From the NCBI GenBank assembly GCA_020353115.1, contig CP070687.1:1287296-1313810 (forward strand): a stretch of 26,515 nucleotides of DNA. The letters are read 5' to 3'. Within the stretch, counting starts at the first letter, position 1. Every line of letters begins with the position of its first letter. This DNA is from Bacteroidales bacterium (GTDB lineage: Bacteria > Bacteroidota > Bacteroidia > Bacteroidales > VadinHA17). Positions 1 through 7,600 of this stretch are shown piece after piece. Under the pieces are notes generated by a model. The model was not told the origin of the DNA and did not search any database. It was given only the letters and a program-made list of their open reading frames with translations. The translations under genes and the position numbers were made by a program.

Positions 1-268
1 TGGCGGCAGGGACTTTGGATTGAAAGATATTACCATCGAAAGGAAGGATAGCCGTCACACCGGTACGTATGCTGTCACCCCGGATAATTGTAACATGCCC
101 GACCTTCACACCTGGGATATCGGTTATGGAATTCAACTCCCCCGGCACCAGGACTCCTATTCTCAGTCCGGTTTCCCGCACCCTGTGTTCCTGTCCGGGG
201 CAATTCACGATTGCGAACAGGAAAAACATCACCAGAATTCCGATTACTTGTCTGTATTGTTCCATCAT
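1..268 (-). CDS. P1 family (DmpA-like) peptidase, N-terminal part, cut by window edge
   Basis: The minus strand is open from an ATG at 268 (a second ATG follows at 265) to the left edge with no stop, giving 89 residues. After a hydrophobic N-terminal segment (about residues 9-22, probable signal peptide or anchor ending near a Cys) comes sequence typical of the DmpA/P1 aminopeptidase family: LNSITDIPGVKVGHVTIIRG, then TGVTAILPFDGNIFQSKVPAA. Members of this family are N-terminal-nucleophile hydrolases that cleave themselves and remove N-terminal residues from peptides or amides. The catalytic serine and the self-cleavage site would lie beyond the edge and cannot be seen. The hydrophobic N-terminus suggests export. 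The -3 to +1 residues before the Cys (IVNC) are a poor lipobox, so a lipoprotein is uncertain. The gene lies downstream of the M16 protease on the same strand, but a strong terminator separates them. Confidence 0.8.
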   Translation of the reverse strand, partial: MMEQYRQVIGILVMFFLFAIVNCPGQEHRVRETGLRIGVLVPGELNSITDIPGVKVGHVTIIRGDSIRTGVTAILPFDGNIFQSKVPAA

Positions 269-310
269 ATCAAAATATAATTATTCCTGATCTCTTCGTT
301 ACATCGTGAC

Positions 311-333
311 ATCCTGTTTTTAAAAAACAGGAT
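311..333. repeat. Near-perfect palindrome upstream of the P1 peptidase gene
   Basis: Eleven-base arms (ATCCTGTTTTT and AAAAACAGGAT) are separated by one A. The palindrome lies 43 bases before the peptidase start, after the terminator of the M16 gene. With almost no loop it is either an operator-like site or an RNA hairpin whose A-T core opens into a loop. It lies in the only upstream control space available to the peptidase gene. Confidence 0.5.
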
Positions 334-420
334 ATTGTCATGGTTATTTTTCATGTAGTAAATTCGTTTTTTCAATTCACCGGATATACCTAATAACCTA
401 CCCGGAAATTTCCTGCATGA

Positions 421-460
421 AAAATCCCCCGGAATGATAAGCCATTAGCGGGGGATTTTA
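421..460 (-). terminator. Rho-independent terminator of the M16 protease gene
   Basis: Eleven-base arms (422-432 and 450-460; AAAATCCCCCG with CGGGGGATTTT) enclose a 17-base loop. On the minus strand the stem is followed by a T run (421-425). It starts 40 bases after the stop codon of the protease gene. The T-rich flank on the other side could let it work on the plus strand too. Confidence 0.85.
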
Positions 461-499
461 ACGATTCGTATTTTTTCAGGTAATGACCTTTACGGTCAG

Positions 500-3319
500 T
501 TAAAATTCAACCGTGAGTGGATCTCCGAAACCGATATCTTTAAGAGATTCCATCTGAGTTTCCGCATCACCTACCACAAGATATATCATTTTTTCCGGGT
601 TGATATATTTCTGGGCCAAAACTTTATGTGTTTCCGCGGTCATTTGCTTAACGATCTCCTCTTCTTTCTTAATATAATCTTCCGGCAGGTCATACGAACT
701 CATGGTATTAAGCATGTTCAGTAATGAACCGATGGTTTCAAACCTTCTTGTGTTTGATTTGATCAGTGCATTTTTGGTAAATTCCAGGTCGTCATCCGAA
801 ATACCTTCACGGTAATCCTCCATCGATGTTTTGAAAATTTCGACCGATTCCAGTGTGGCATTCGAACGAACACTCGAAGATGCGGTAAATGTACCTGGAA
901 TAAGGGAACCTGAGAAATTTGTTCTCGCTCCATAGGTAAATCCTTTTTCCTCCCTGAGTATCAAATTCACTATTCCGTTGAATGATCCGCCCAATTTGTA
1001 ATTCATTACGGTTACCGGGTAATAATCGTTGTCCGTTCTTGCCAGGGCAATATTTCCAATTCGTATTACGGATTGTTTTGCCCCCGGGACATCGACAAAA
1101 TAAATTTTTGATTCTTCAACCGGAGGAGGTAAAACGTATTCGGGGAAGGTGACCTCTTTTGACTCCCAATTATTTTCCAGGTTCCTCAGAGAAGCCATTA
1201 CCTTTTCAGAATCAATATTACCAACAATATGAAATTTTGCCAGTGAAGGTGTGAAAAAGTTGTCATAATATTCCTTCAGGTCATCAATGGTTATGCTTTC
1301 AACAGATTCTTCCGTTCCGGTGGTATTAAAAGAAAAGATATGGTCTTCTCCATAAATAAGCTTGTTGAAGACCTGTCCTGAAATATAATTGGGGTCTGCT
1401 TTTCTTTGCTTCAGATAGTTTATGGTTCTGGTTTTGGCCAGGTCAAATTCCTCCTCATCCCAACGTGGTTCAAGCAATATCTCCTCAACGAGAGCGAGGG
1501 TTTTATCGTAATTACGTGCAAGGGTATTCACCGATATGCTTATATATTCCCTGCCAGTATTCATATATATATTTGCACCCAGCAGTTCAATTTCCTCTTC
1601 CAGTTCCTCTGGTGTTTTATTGGCTGTCCCTTCCATCATCAGGTCCGATACCAGGTTCGCAACGCCTACTTTTTCCATATCATCCAGCAACAATCCTCCT
1701 TTTATTTCAATATTGAACCGTATCAGGGGGAGCTCCGAATGGACAATTCCGTATACTTTCATTCCATTGCCAAGTTCATCCTGCCAGATTTCAGGGAGGG
1801 TCAGTTCAGGAACGGGTCCTTGTCCCGGTTCAACGGAACGGTCAAAACTTGAAGGGGTTTTGAGGATTTCTTCTTCTTCAACCTCTCCGAGAATAACTTC
1901 AGTTGCTTCCGTGATTTTCTCTTCCACTACCCGGGCCATTACCGATCCCTCTGCAACCATTTCCAGCTGGCCTTTCGGAACGAAACTGGTAGCCACATAA
2001 GGCTTATCCTTGATATACTTCTCATATACCCTCATAACATCCTCAATGGTAACCGCTTTGATGTTTTCAATATCCTGAATAATAAACGAAGGATCGTTGG
2101 CATATTCGTTATATCTGGCCAGTTGAAATGATTTTCCCAGAATGCTGCTGATACCATTATAAAAACTGGTTTCAAGTCCGGCCTTTATTCTGTCGAGGTC
2201 CTTTTCCGTTATTCCCTCCTGTTCAAACCGTTCAAAGGATTCAAAGACGGCATTTTCAATATCGGCCAGGCTCTTGCCATAATTTGCAGTTACAGTAATA
2301 TAGAATTTACCTGCCAGTTCCAGTGCCCGGTTGTATGCTGATGTCCGCGAGGTCAGTTCCTTTTCCTTTATCAGTACCTTATACATAGGTGCTTTTTTAC
2401 CGGAAGAAAGGATCTCACCAAGGAAATTAAGGGCATATGCATCCTCATGGTATTGCTGAACCGTTGGCCACACCATACGGATCTGGGCAGCCCTGGCGAA
2501 ATTATCTTCATGATATAGTTTTTTCGTTTCATTCAGAGTGACCGGCATCGGGTCCATGTCCACGACTTTTTCTCCGCCGGGAATTTCGCCGAAATATTTT
2601 TCAATCAGTCCTTTGGCCTCTTCCGGTTCAAAATCTCCGGCTAGGACAACCGTGGCATTATTAGGCACATAGAATTTACGGTGGAATTCCTTCACATCTC
2701 CCACCGTTGCGTTAAAAAGGTCTTCCATCTCCCCGATAACCTGCCAGTTATAGGGATGCCCTTCCGGAAACAAATTTTTATCGATAATGTAATTTGTATG
2801 GCCATACGGACGGTTATCCACACCCTGGCGTTTTTCATTCTGAACCACATTCTGCTGGTTGGCAAAGGCCGATTTGGTGACCGTATTGATCATATAGCCC
2901 ATACGATCCGACTCAAGCCAAAGTATCATCTCCAGTGCATTTTTAGGGACGACCTCAAAATAGATTGTTCCGTCGTTTGATGTACCGCCGTTTAACGTTC
3001 CGCCGGCATTTTGTATCTTCCTGAAAAACTGGTCCTGTCCGACATTCTCCGATTGCTGAAACATCATATGTTCAAACAGGTGAGCAAATCCGGTCCTTCC
3101 GGGAACCTCCCTGTTGGATCCTACATGGTACTGAATTGCAAGTGAAACAATGGGATCTGACTTGTCAATATGGAGTACTACATCCATACCGTTTTCAAGA
3201 GTGTATTTCTCGAAATCAATGGATAGTTCATCACTGGCTGCCGGTTTTTCCTGCTGGCAGGAAAACAGGCACAGAATTAAAAGGGAAAATATTCCCTGGA
3301 ATGCGATTTTACGAATCAT
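500..3319 (-). CDS. M16 family zinc metalloprotease, two-domain lipoprotein
   Basis: 939 residues. The N-terminus is a signal sequence with lipobox LFSC, so the mature protein probably starts at Cys21 and is membrane-anchored. The first M16 half carries the inverted zinc motif HLFEH (80-84) and the distal Glu in QNEKRQ (E162), the full zinc site of pitrilysin and insulinase-type enzymes. The second half (from about 500) has the M16 fold, for example GVANLVSDLMMEGT, but no HxxEH, as usual for the inactive half that completes the peptide chamber. The length fits the paired M16 peptidases common in Bacteroidota. It probably degrades peptides in the periplasm or at the outer membrane; the substrate is unknown. 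It has its own terminator and appears to be a single gene. The ATG start is set by the signal peptide. Confidence 0.93.
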   Translation of the reverse strand: MIRKIAFQGIFSLLILCLFSCQQEKPAASDELSIDFEKYTLENGMDVVLHIDKSDPIVSLAIQYHVGSNREVPGRTGFAHLFEHMMFQQSENVGQDQFFRKIQNAGGTLNGGTSNDGTIYFEVVPKNALEMILWLESDRMGYMINTVTKSAFANQQNVVQNEKRQGVDNRPYGHTNYIIDKNLFPEGHPYNWQVIGEMEDLFNATVGDVKEFHRKFYVPNNATVVLAGDFEPEEAKGLIEKYFGEIPGGEKVVDMDPMPVTLNETKKLYHEDNFARAAQIRMVWPTVQQYHEDAYALNFLGEILSSGKKAPMYKVLIKEKELTSRTSAYNRALELAGKFYITVTANYGKSLADIENAVFESFERFEQEGITEKDLDRIKAGLETSFYNGISSILGKSFQLARYNEYANDPSFIIQDIENIKAVTIEDVMRVYEKYIKDKPYVATSFVPKGQLEMVAEGSVMARVVEEKITEATEVILGEVEEEEILKTPSSFDRSVEPGQGPVPELTLPEIWQDELGNGMKVYGIVHSELPLIRFNIEIKGGLLLDDMEKVGVANLVSDLMMEGTANKTPEELEEEIELLGANIYMNTGREYISISVNTLARNYDKTLALVEEILLEPRWDEEEFDLAKTRTINYLKQRKADPNYISGQVFNKLIYGEDHIFSFNTTGTEESVESITIDDLKEYYDNFFTPSLAKFHIVGNIDSEKVMASLRNLENNWESKEVTFPEYVLPPPVEESKIYFVDVPGAKQSVIRIGNIALARTDNDYYPVTVMNYKLGGSFNGIVNLILREEKGFTYGARTNFSGSLIPGTFTASSSVRSNATLESVEIFKTSMEDYREGISDDDLEFTKNALIKSNTRRFETIGSLLNMLNTMSSYDLPEDYIKKEEEIVKQMTAETHKVLAQKYINPEKMIYLVVGDAETQMESLKDIGFGDPLTVEF

Positions 3320-3515
3320 CTTTAAACGATTTTAATGGTTTAGAATTGAAATGTTATGGGATAAACTGGTTTTAAAGTTAGTTAAAAATTCGTTCTTTCC
3401 CAATTACCCAGAAAGGGATTTGTCTCTGTAAAATATCGTAATGAAACACGGTAATTTCACAAATAATTGATTGGATTGATTTCCCCTATACGCTTTCCTT
3501 TTCAGGATATTTTTC

Positions 3516-3896
3516 TTATGAAAACGGAAAGTCGGAACTCTGGGTTACATAATCATCCCGGATAACCAATTCCAAATAATCATCTGCCTTTTCAAGAAAT
3601 CCCTGTTCAAAACAGAAGTAGTAAACTCTTCCCTTCCGGTTTGTAAAAGTGCTTGTATGGAAGTGAAAATTAAATCCCCGGGTAATCAATTCATCGCGGT
3701 GTACGGTTTGTATACCGGAGTTTTTCAGATCGAACAGAATTCTCCGGTTCCTCCTGAGGATGTTCTGAACGTTCCTGATGAAATTCAACTCCTCCCGGTT
3801 CTGCCGGTTATTGAAACTATTCCTGCACTGGTCGGAACAAAACTTCTTATCAGACCGGCCTTTCAATGGTTCTCCGCAATCAAGACAGGTTCGCAC
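3516..3896 (-). CDS. Small zinc-finger protein of unknown function, conserved in Bacteroidota
   Basis: 126 residues starting with GTG; no ATG or other usual start lies in the codons just upstream, and the zinc finger starts at residue 4. Cys4, Cys7, Cys20 and Cys24 (CLDCG and FCSDQC) form a treble-clef or DUF2116-like zinc ribbon. The middle is basic (NILRRNRRILFDLK) and the C-terminal half is rich in aromatic residues (FNFHFHTSTF, GRVYYFCFEQGF). I recognise this as a family widespread in Bacteroidota without an assigned function. Nucleic-acid binding is plausible from the finger and the basic stretch, but that is inference. It diverges from ssb, and the shared intergenic region carries 10-bp phased repeats that could control both genes. 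Confidence 0.75.
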   Translation of the reverse strand: MRTCLDCGEPLKGRSDKKFCSDQCRNSFNNRQNREELNFIRNVQNILRRNRRILFDLKNSGIQTVHRDELITRGFNFHFHTSTFTNRKGRVYYFCFEQGFLEKADDYLELVIRDDYVTQSSDFPFS

Positions 3897-3930
3897 CTCT
3901 ATCGATTTTGTTTTTCTTAAAGATACAAAT

Positions 3931-4000
3931 AATCGTTTACAAACGTTTACAAACGTTTACAAACGAAAGTAAACGACTACAAACGTTTACTAACCGACTA
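3931..4000. repeat. Tandem 10-bp phased repeats between divergent zinc-finger and ssb genes
   Basis: Seven consecutive 10-base units: AATCGTTTAC, AAACGTTTAC twice, AAACGAAAGT, AAACGACTAC, AAACGTTTAC, then the degenerate TAACCGACTA. The common core AAACGTTT is itself palindromic, and the joined units contain the hyphenated palindrome GTTT-N2-AAAC every 10 bases, so equivalent sites fall on one face of the helix. This looks like a cooperative operator or an iteron array. It starts 34 bases upstream of the zinc-finger start codon and ends 97 bases before ssb. Confidence 0.7.
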
Positions 4001-4097
4001 ATTCATATCCGGTGTTGTAAATTGGTCATTAAATGGAAAATGTATCAAGCTTGAAACATCCATTAAATCATTTACTAACATTTTAAAACCTGGAATC

Positions 4098-4448
4098 ATG
4101 AACAATTTAAGAAACAGAGTCAATCTAATCGGTAACCTCGGAACTGATCCGGAAGTACGGAAGCTGGAAAGTGGAAGAACGCTGGCCAAATTTCCTCTGG
4201 CTACTTCAGATAGCTATAAAAATGCTGAAGGCCAAAAAATTAAGGAAACCCAGTGGCATAACCTTGTTATCTGGGGTAATACGGCGATATTTGCCGAAAA
4301 ATACCTGAAAAAGGGTAATGAAATCGCCGTAGAAGGAAAATTATCCCACAGATCCTACGAGGATAAGGATGGAGTTAAAAAATACATTACGGAAATTATC
4401 GTTAATGAAATCCTGATTCTTCGTTCACAAAACATTAGTGAATCATGA
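4098..4448 (+). CDS. ssb: Single-stranded DNA-binding protein, short form
   Basis: 116 residues covering one OB fold: LRNRVNLIGNLGTDPEVR at the start, then TQWHNLVIWGNTAIFAEKYL and KKGNEIAVEGKLSHRSYEDK, all classic SSB motifs. It coats single-stranded DNA during replication, repair or uptake. The chain stops right after the OB fold (ending QNISES), so the flexible linker and the acidic DDDIPF-like tip that recruits partners in canonical SSBs are absent. Short SSBs of this kind are frequent in Bacteroidota and may be accessory to a full-length SSB elsewhere. It is transcribed alone, with phased repeats upstream and a terminator downstream. Confidence 0.92.
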   Translation: MNNLRNRVNLIGNLGTDPEVRKLESGRTLAKFPLATSDSYKNAEGQKIKETQWHNLVIWGNTAIFAEKYLKKGNEIAVEGKLSHRSYEDKDGVKKYITEIIVNEILILRSQNISES

Positions 4449-4471
4449 AAATTACAGGATTATCCGACACT

Positions 4472-4505
4472 GAAATGGCTGAGCAATTGCCCGGCCATTT
4501 CTTTT
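4472..4505 (+). terminator. Rho-independent terminator of ssb
   Basis: Perfect 8-base arms GAAATGGC (4472-4479) and GCCATTTC (4494-4501) with a 14-base loop, followed by TTTT. It starts 23 bases after the ssb stop. Confidence 0.75.
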
Positions 4506-4644
4506 AATATATCCAGCGGTTTGATGAAAGGGAGAAAAAAGATACAAATGTCCGCAACCCGACCTTTTTTCTTTCTCTTTGGATTTATACTTGCCGAATA
4601 TTAATCCGGATCTGCCTGAAGGGGGTCCACAAAATCTTGTAATT

Positions 4645-5067
4645 ATGAAAAAACTGTTTTCTTATTTATTTCTGGGATTCTTTTTGACTGCTGTTGGTAC
4701 AGTATCTGTTTTCGGACAGTGTGAAGATGAGAAGGAATCATCAAAGTTGTATGCTGTTGCTTTTCATGCCGACTATTGCGGGGCATGTAAAAAAATCGCT
4801 CCGTCATTAATGGAACTGGAAGAAAAGCTGGAAGGTCAGCCGGTAAAATTTGTCAAATTTGATTTTACTAATGATGAAAAGAAAGAAATGAATCATGAAA
4901 TGGCAAGTGGGCTGGGTTTGAAGAAAATTCTTTCCGAAAACAGCGGCACCGGATATGTTATCCTGGTGGATGCAGAATCGAAAAAGAGTGTTGGAAAACT
5001 TACGACAAAACATTCCATATCTGAGATGCTGGCACTAGTTGAAAAGAACCTGCAGGCTGCGCATTAA
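4645..5067 (+). CDS. Exported thioredoxin-like protein with CGAC motif
   Basis: 140 residues from the ATG at 4645, chosen because it opens a clean signal peptide (MKKLFSYLFLGFFLTAVGT, cleavage near VFGQ). The open frame extends 22 codons further upstream without signal-like sequence. The mature part has a thioredoxin fold: strand KLYAVAFHA, redox motif YCGAC (Cys45, Cys48), then KFVKFDFTNDEKKE and GYVILVDAES. At the place of the conserved cis-proline before the VILVD strand the residues are Gly-Thr-Gly-Tyr, with no Pro, which is unusual for an active thiol-disulfide oxidoreductase. It probably acts in the periplasm; the partner is unknown. It is transcribed alone, ending at a strong hairpin. 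Confidence 0.82.
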   Translation: MKKLFSYLFLGFFLTAVGTVSVFGQCEDEKESSKLYAVAFHADYCGACKKIAPSLMELEEKLEGQPVKFVKFDFTNDEKKEMNHEMASGLGLKKILSENSGTGYVILVDAESKKSVGKLTTKHSISEMLALVEKNLQAAH

Positions 5068-5090
5068 GAAAAAGGAATATTGCATTAAAG

Positions 5091-5134
5091 AGGGGGCTGT
5101 CACAAAGTCGTGGACTTTCGGGCAGCCCCTTTTT
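5091..5134 (+). terminator. Long-stem terminator after the thioredoxin-like gene
   Basis: Outer stem GGGGCTG (5093-5099) with CAGCCCC (5123-5129), inner stem AAAGTC (5104-5109) with GACTTT (5113-5118) around a GTG loop, then a T run (5130-5134). It starts 24 bases after the stop codon. The GGGGCTGTCACAAAG start resembles terminal repeats of some insertion sequences, but no second copy, target duplication or transposase is present. Confidence 0.8.
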
Positions 5135-5211
5135 GCATGGTTCCGGATCCGTTTCCTGAATCCGGAGACATTTGATACATCAATAACCGCTGGCAGGTTT
5201 AAGGGAGGATT

Positions 5212-7539
5212 TCAGTCAAGTCTTTTTTGAATTTCCCGGAACAGGCTTTCAAAATTATCCTGTGTTTCGTCGTCAAAGTCGCTGAATTTCAGTTTAGCAT
5301 CACGGCAGGTCTGCATAAAGTTTGCTGCAAGGATTGATCTGGAGTAGCCGTTTATTTTTATAAATTCCGAATTTGATTCCGGAATACCTATTCTCTGGTG
5401 AAGGATAAATTTTTTAAAATCAATGGTTGAGAAAAGATCTTCTAAACAGTTGTCATTCCCGATACTGATAAGTTTTTCATCCGCCTTTTGATCGTCATTA
5501 CCAAAAAGATTCAGTTTCAGTTCTTTCGACAATTTTTTTCCTTCGGAATCGTCATCCGTTACTACGATAAATTCCAGTCCCCATCCAAGGAGAAGGTTAA
5601 CAAGATTTCCTACATTGGATACATCGGTTGCCGGGAGCAGGTACATTTCCTTGCTGAGTTTTATCATACGCAAAAAGGCAGAAAGGTAGTAATATGCCGT
5701 AATATCTTCCAGGATAACATTATTCTTTTGCTGGATGAACTGTTGTTCCGTCAGTCTCGAACCCATAAGGGTATAGATTGGTGACAGGGTATCTGTTGAG
5801 GCGGATGTTAAGGATTTTGCGTCAAACACCATGGTTTCGCTCCTTTCGTAGTCCTCAGCAGCCCTTTGAACTGCAAGCAGTCTGTAGAGTTTATCCAGAT
5901 CGATCAGATGAGGGGAATGCGTTGTATAGATGATCTGTATCTTTTCCTTGATATTTTCAAAAACTTTAAGCACGTCTTCCTGAGCACGGGCATGAAGGCT
6001 CAATCCCGGTTCATCGATAAGCAACACCTTGTTCCTGGATTTCTTTTCCATTGCTGCTGCCTTGAGTTCAAGGTAAAAAGATAAGAACCATCGCACACCT
6101 CGGCTTCTTTGCTTGGGGTATAATCTCTCCTGCTGGTCTCTGATCCAGAATTCAATGTAGGGATAACCGCTTTTATCGGGTTGTGAATGGTCATAATGTT
6201 CCAGTTCAAAGTTTAAACTGATCTTGTTTTGCTGCCCGATTTTTTGTCTCCAATAATCCTGAAAGTTTATGGTAATTTCATTATTAAGCTTTTCGATTTT
6301 CTGTTTAAGGATCCGGCTACTTATCTGTTTAAAGAAATCGGAATCAAGGCCGGATATTTTAAGGAAGTTATTTGCCGCCTTATATCCTTCCACGTTCCTG
6401 TTTTGGGATAAGATATCGTCAAGGTCAATCCGGTTTGGCAGCAGACTGCTGAAATCTTCAAACAGGACAAATTCAGGGATAAATTTGAAGAGTTCATTAC
6501 CGGCATCGACCCGGGAATAGTACCTGTCGACCTGCGGTTTTTCCTGTTTAATCTCCCGCTCTGCCATCGAAAGTTCCTTCCCCTGCAGGATCTTGTAAGC
6601 AAGCACCCTTCTGACTATTGCTTCTTCACGGCATCGTTCATATTCTCTTACAGCTTTCACATGCCTGTCATTGCATAGATCAAGCTGTATCCTGGCCGCT
6701 CTTTTCTCTTTTTCCGAGTCGGCAAGCTCAAATATTCTCTGGTTCTCTGCAAGGTTATGGAATGCTTCTTCAAGTTCCTGTTCTGCTTTGGCAAAGTTCA
6801 TCCGGGCTTCATTGCTTTGTTCTGCGTACCTGGCCTGATCCTCAATTTCCCGAACGGTTTTATGTTGCTCATCAGCAATCCTTCGTTTTGCCTCGAGTCT
6901 TTCCCTGGTTTTATCAAGGTTATTCCGTGCACTTTTCAGCTTTTTTTCCATCTTACCCTTTGACTCTGCCGGGCTTGATCTTACCATTCTCTGCAGGTCA
7001 CCGATATTCTCCTTTAGCAACTCAAGTTCATCACTTACCTTTTCTTTCTCCTGGTTGGCCAGTTGCAGGTTATCATTGGCTTTTTTCTTTTGAACCAGGA
7101 TCTTATCAATTCTCGACTGGATCCGTTCGTCCCGTTCCTCAACTTTGCGATAATGTTCATCGAAACACTGGATAATATCATCTCCTCCAATTTCTATCCT
7201 GCTGGAAAAATCCTCATCCCATATCCGGTCAAGGGTGATGTTGGACTGATCCTTAATACACCTTAATATTCCTGCGGGCAGAAGCTTCTCATTCAATATT
7301 TCTGTGAATTCCCTGCCTGATATCCCGAATATACAGGAAACCCGGGGCATGCTCAGATCACTCCGTAGAATATCCTCCGATATACTACCTTCATAAAAAC
7401 TGTTCAATGCTTCCAGGATTGAAGTTTTGCCTGATTCGTTCTGCCCTATCAGACCGGTAATATTGTCCGGTGATAGTTTTATCCATCCCGTATCAACAAT
7501 AGATCTGAAATTCTGGATTCTGAAACTTAAAAATCTCAT
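5212..7539 (-). CDS. OLD-family ATPase with TOPRIM nuclease domain and long coiled coil
   Basis: 775 residues. The ABC-type ATPase is split: an N-terminal lobe with Walker A GQNESGKT (32-39), then a coiled-coil insertion (about 130-335, rich in Lys, Glu and Arg), then the C-terminal lobe with Walker B VLLIDEP (505-511) and the H-loop TTHSPH (539-544). The last 170 residues match a TOPRIM-like nuclease: ILED with Glu611, VVTDDDSEGK with Asp662-664, and CLEDLF (699-704). This order defines OLD nucleases, several of which (P2 OLD, GajA, the PARIS ATPase) act in phage defence. No UvrD-like GajB partner is adjacent, so it looks like a stand-alone class 1 OLD protein. It follows a PP2C phosphatase gene on the same strand after 61 bases that hold a possible promoter. 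Defence or DNA repair is inferred, not shown. Confidence 0.88.
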   Translation of the reverse strand: MRFLSFRIQNFRSIVDTGWIKLSPDNITGLIGQNESGKTSILEALNSFYEGSISEDILRSDLSMPRVSCIFGISGREFTEILNEKLLPAGILRCIKDQSNITLDRIWDEDFSSRIEIGGDDIIQCFDEHYRKVEERDERIQSRIDKILVQKKKANDNLQLANQEKEKVSDELELLKENIGDLQRMVRSSPAESKGKMEKKLKSARNNLDKTRERLEAKRRIADEQHKTVREIEDQARYAEQSNEARMNFAKAEQELEEAFHNLAENQRIFELADSEKEKRAARIQLDLCNDRHVKAVREYERCREEAIVRRVLAYKILQGKELSMAEREIKQEKPQVDRYYSRVDAGNELFKFIPEFVLFEDFSSLLPNRIDLDDILSQNRNVEGYKAANNFLKISGLDSDFFKQISSRILKQKIEKLNNEITINFQDYWRQKIGQQNKISLNFELEHYDHSQPDKSGYPYIEFWIRDQQERLYPKQRSRGVRWFLSFYLELKAAAMEKKSRNKVLLIDEPGLSLHARAQEDVLKVFENIKEKIQIIYTTHSPHLIDLDKLYRLLAVQRAAEDYERSETMVFDAKSLTSASTDTLSPIYTLMGSRLTEQQFIQQKNNVILEDITAYYYLSAFLRMIKLSKEMYLLPATDVSNVGNLVNLLLGWGLEFIVVTDDDSEGKKLSKELKLNLFGNDDQKADEKLISIGNDNCLEDLFSTIDFKKFILHQRIGIPESNSEFIKINGYSRSILAANFMQTCRDAKLKFSDFDDETQDNFESLFREIQKRLD

Positions 7540-7570
7540 ATACGAATTCTATTCAAACAGGATAATACTA

Positions 7571-7578
7571 CGAAGGTA
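7571..7578 (-). promoter_or_regulatory. Candidate Bacteroidota -7 element upstream of the OLD gene
   Basis: On the minus strand the sequence reads TACCTTCG, seven of eight matches to the TAnnTTTG element of the Bacteroidota primary sigma factor, 31 bases before the ATG. No convincing TTTG -33 element is visible at the usual spacing, so the call is tentative. If real, the OLD gene can be expressed apart from the phosphatase gene. Confidence 0.35.
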
Positions 7579-7600
7579 CAAAAATTGATTATTCCTTGGA

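Noticed and set aside
20..290. Two open frames on the plus strand at the left edge
   Set aside because: They lie opposite the DmpA-like peptidase start, whose protein sequence is clearly recognisable; the plus-strand translations show no family features.
3931..4000. CRISPR array
   Set aside because: Units are 10 bases with no spacers and no cas genes; this is a tandem repeat.
5091..5134. GGGGCTGTCACAAAG sequence as an insertion sequence end
   Set aside because: There is no transposase, no matching second end and no target duplication; the stem-loop with T run directly after a stop codon is explained by termination.
6618..7175. A 185-residue open frame on the plus strand
   Set aside because: It is opposite the coiled-coil part of the OLD protein; the Lys/Glu codon bias on one strand leaves the other free of stops. 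The translation is low-complexity and not protein-like.
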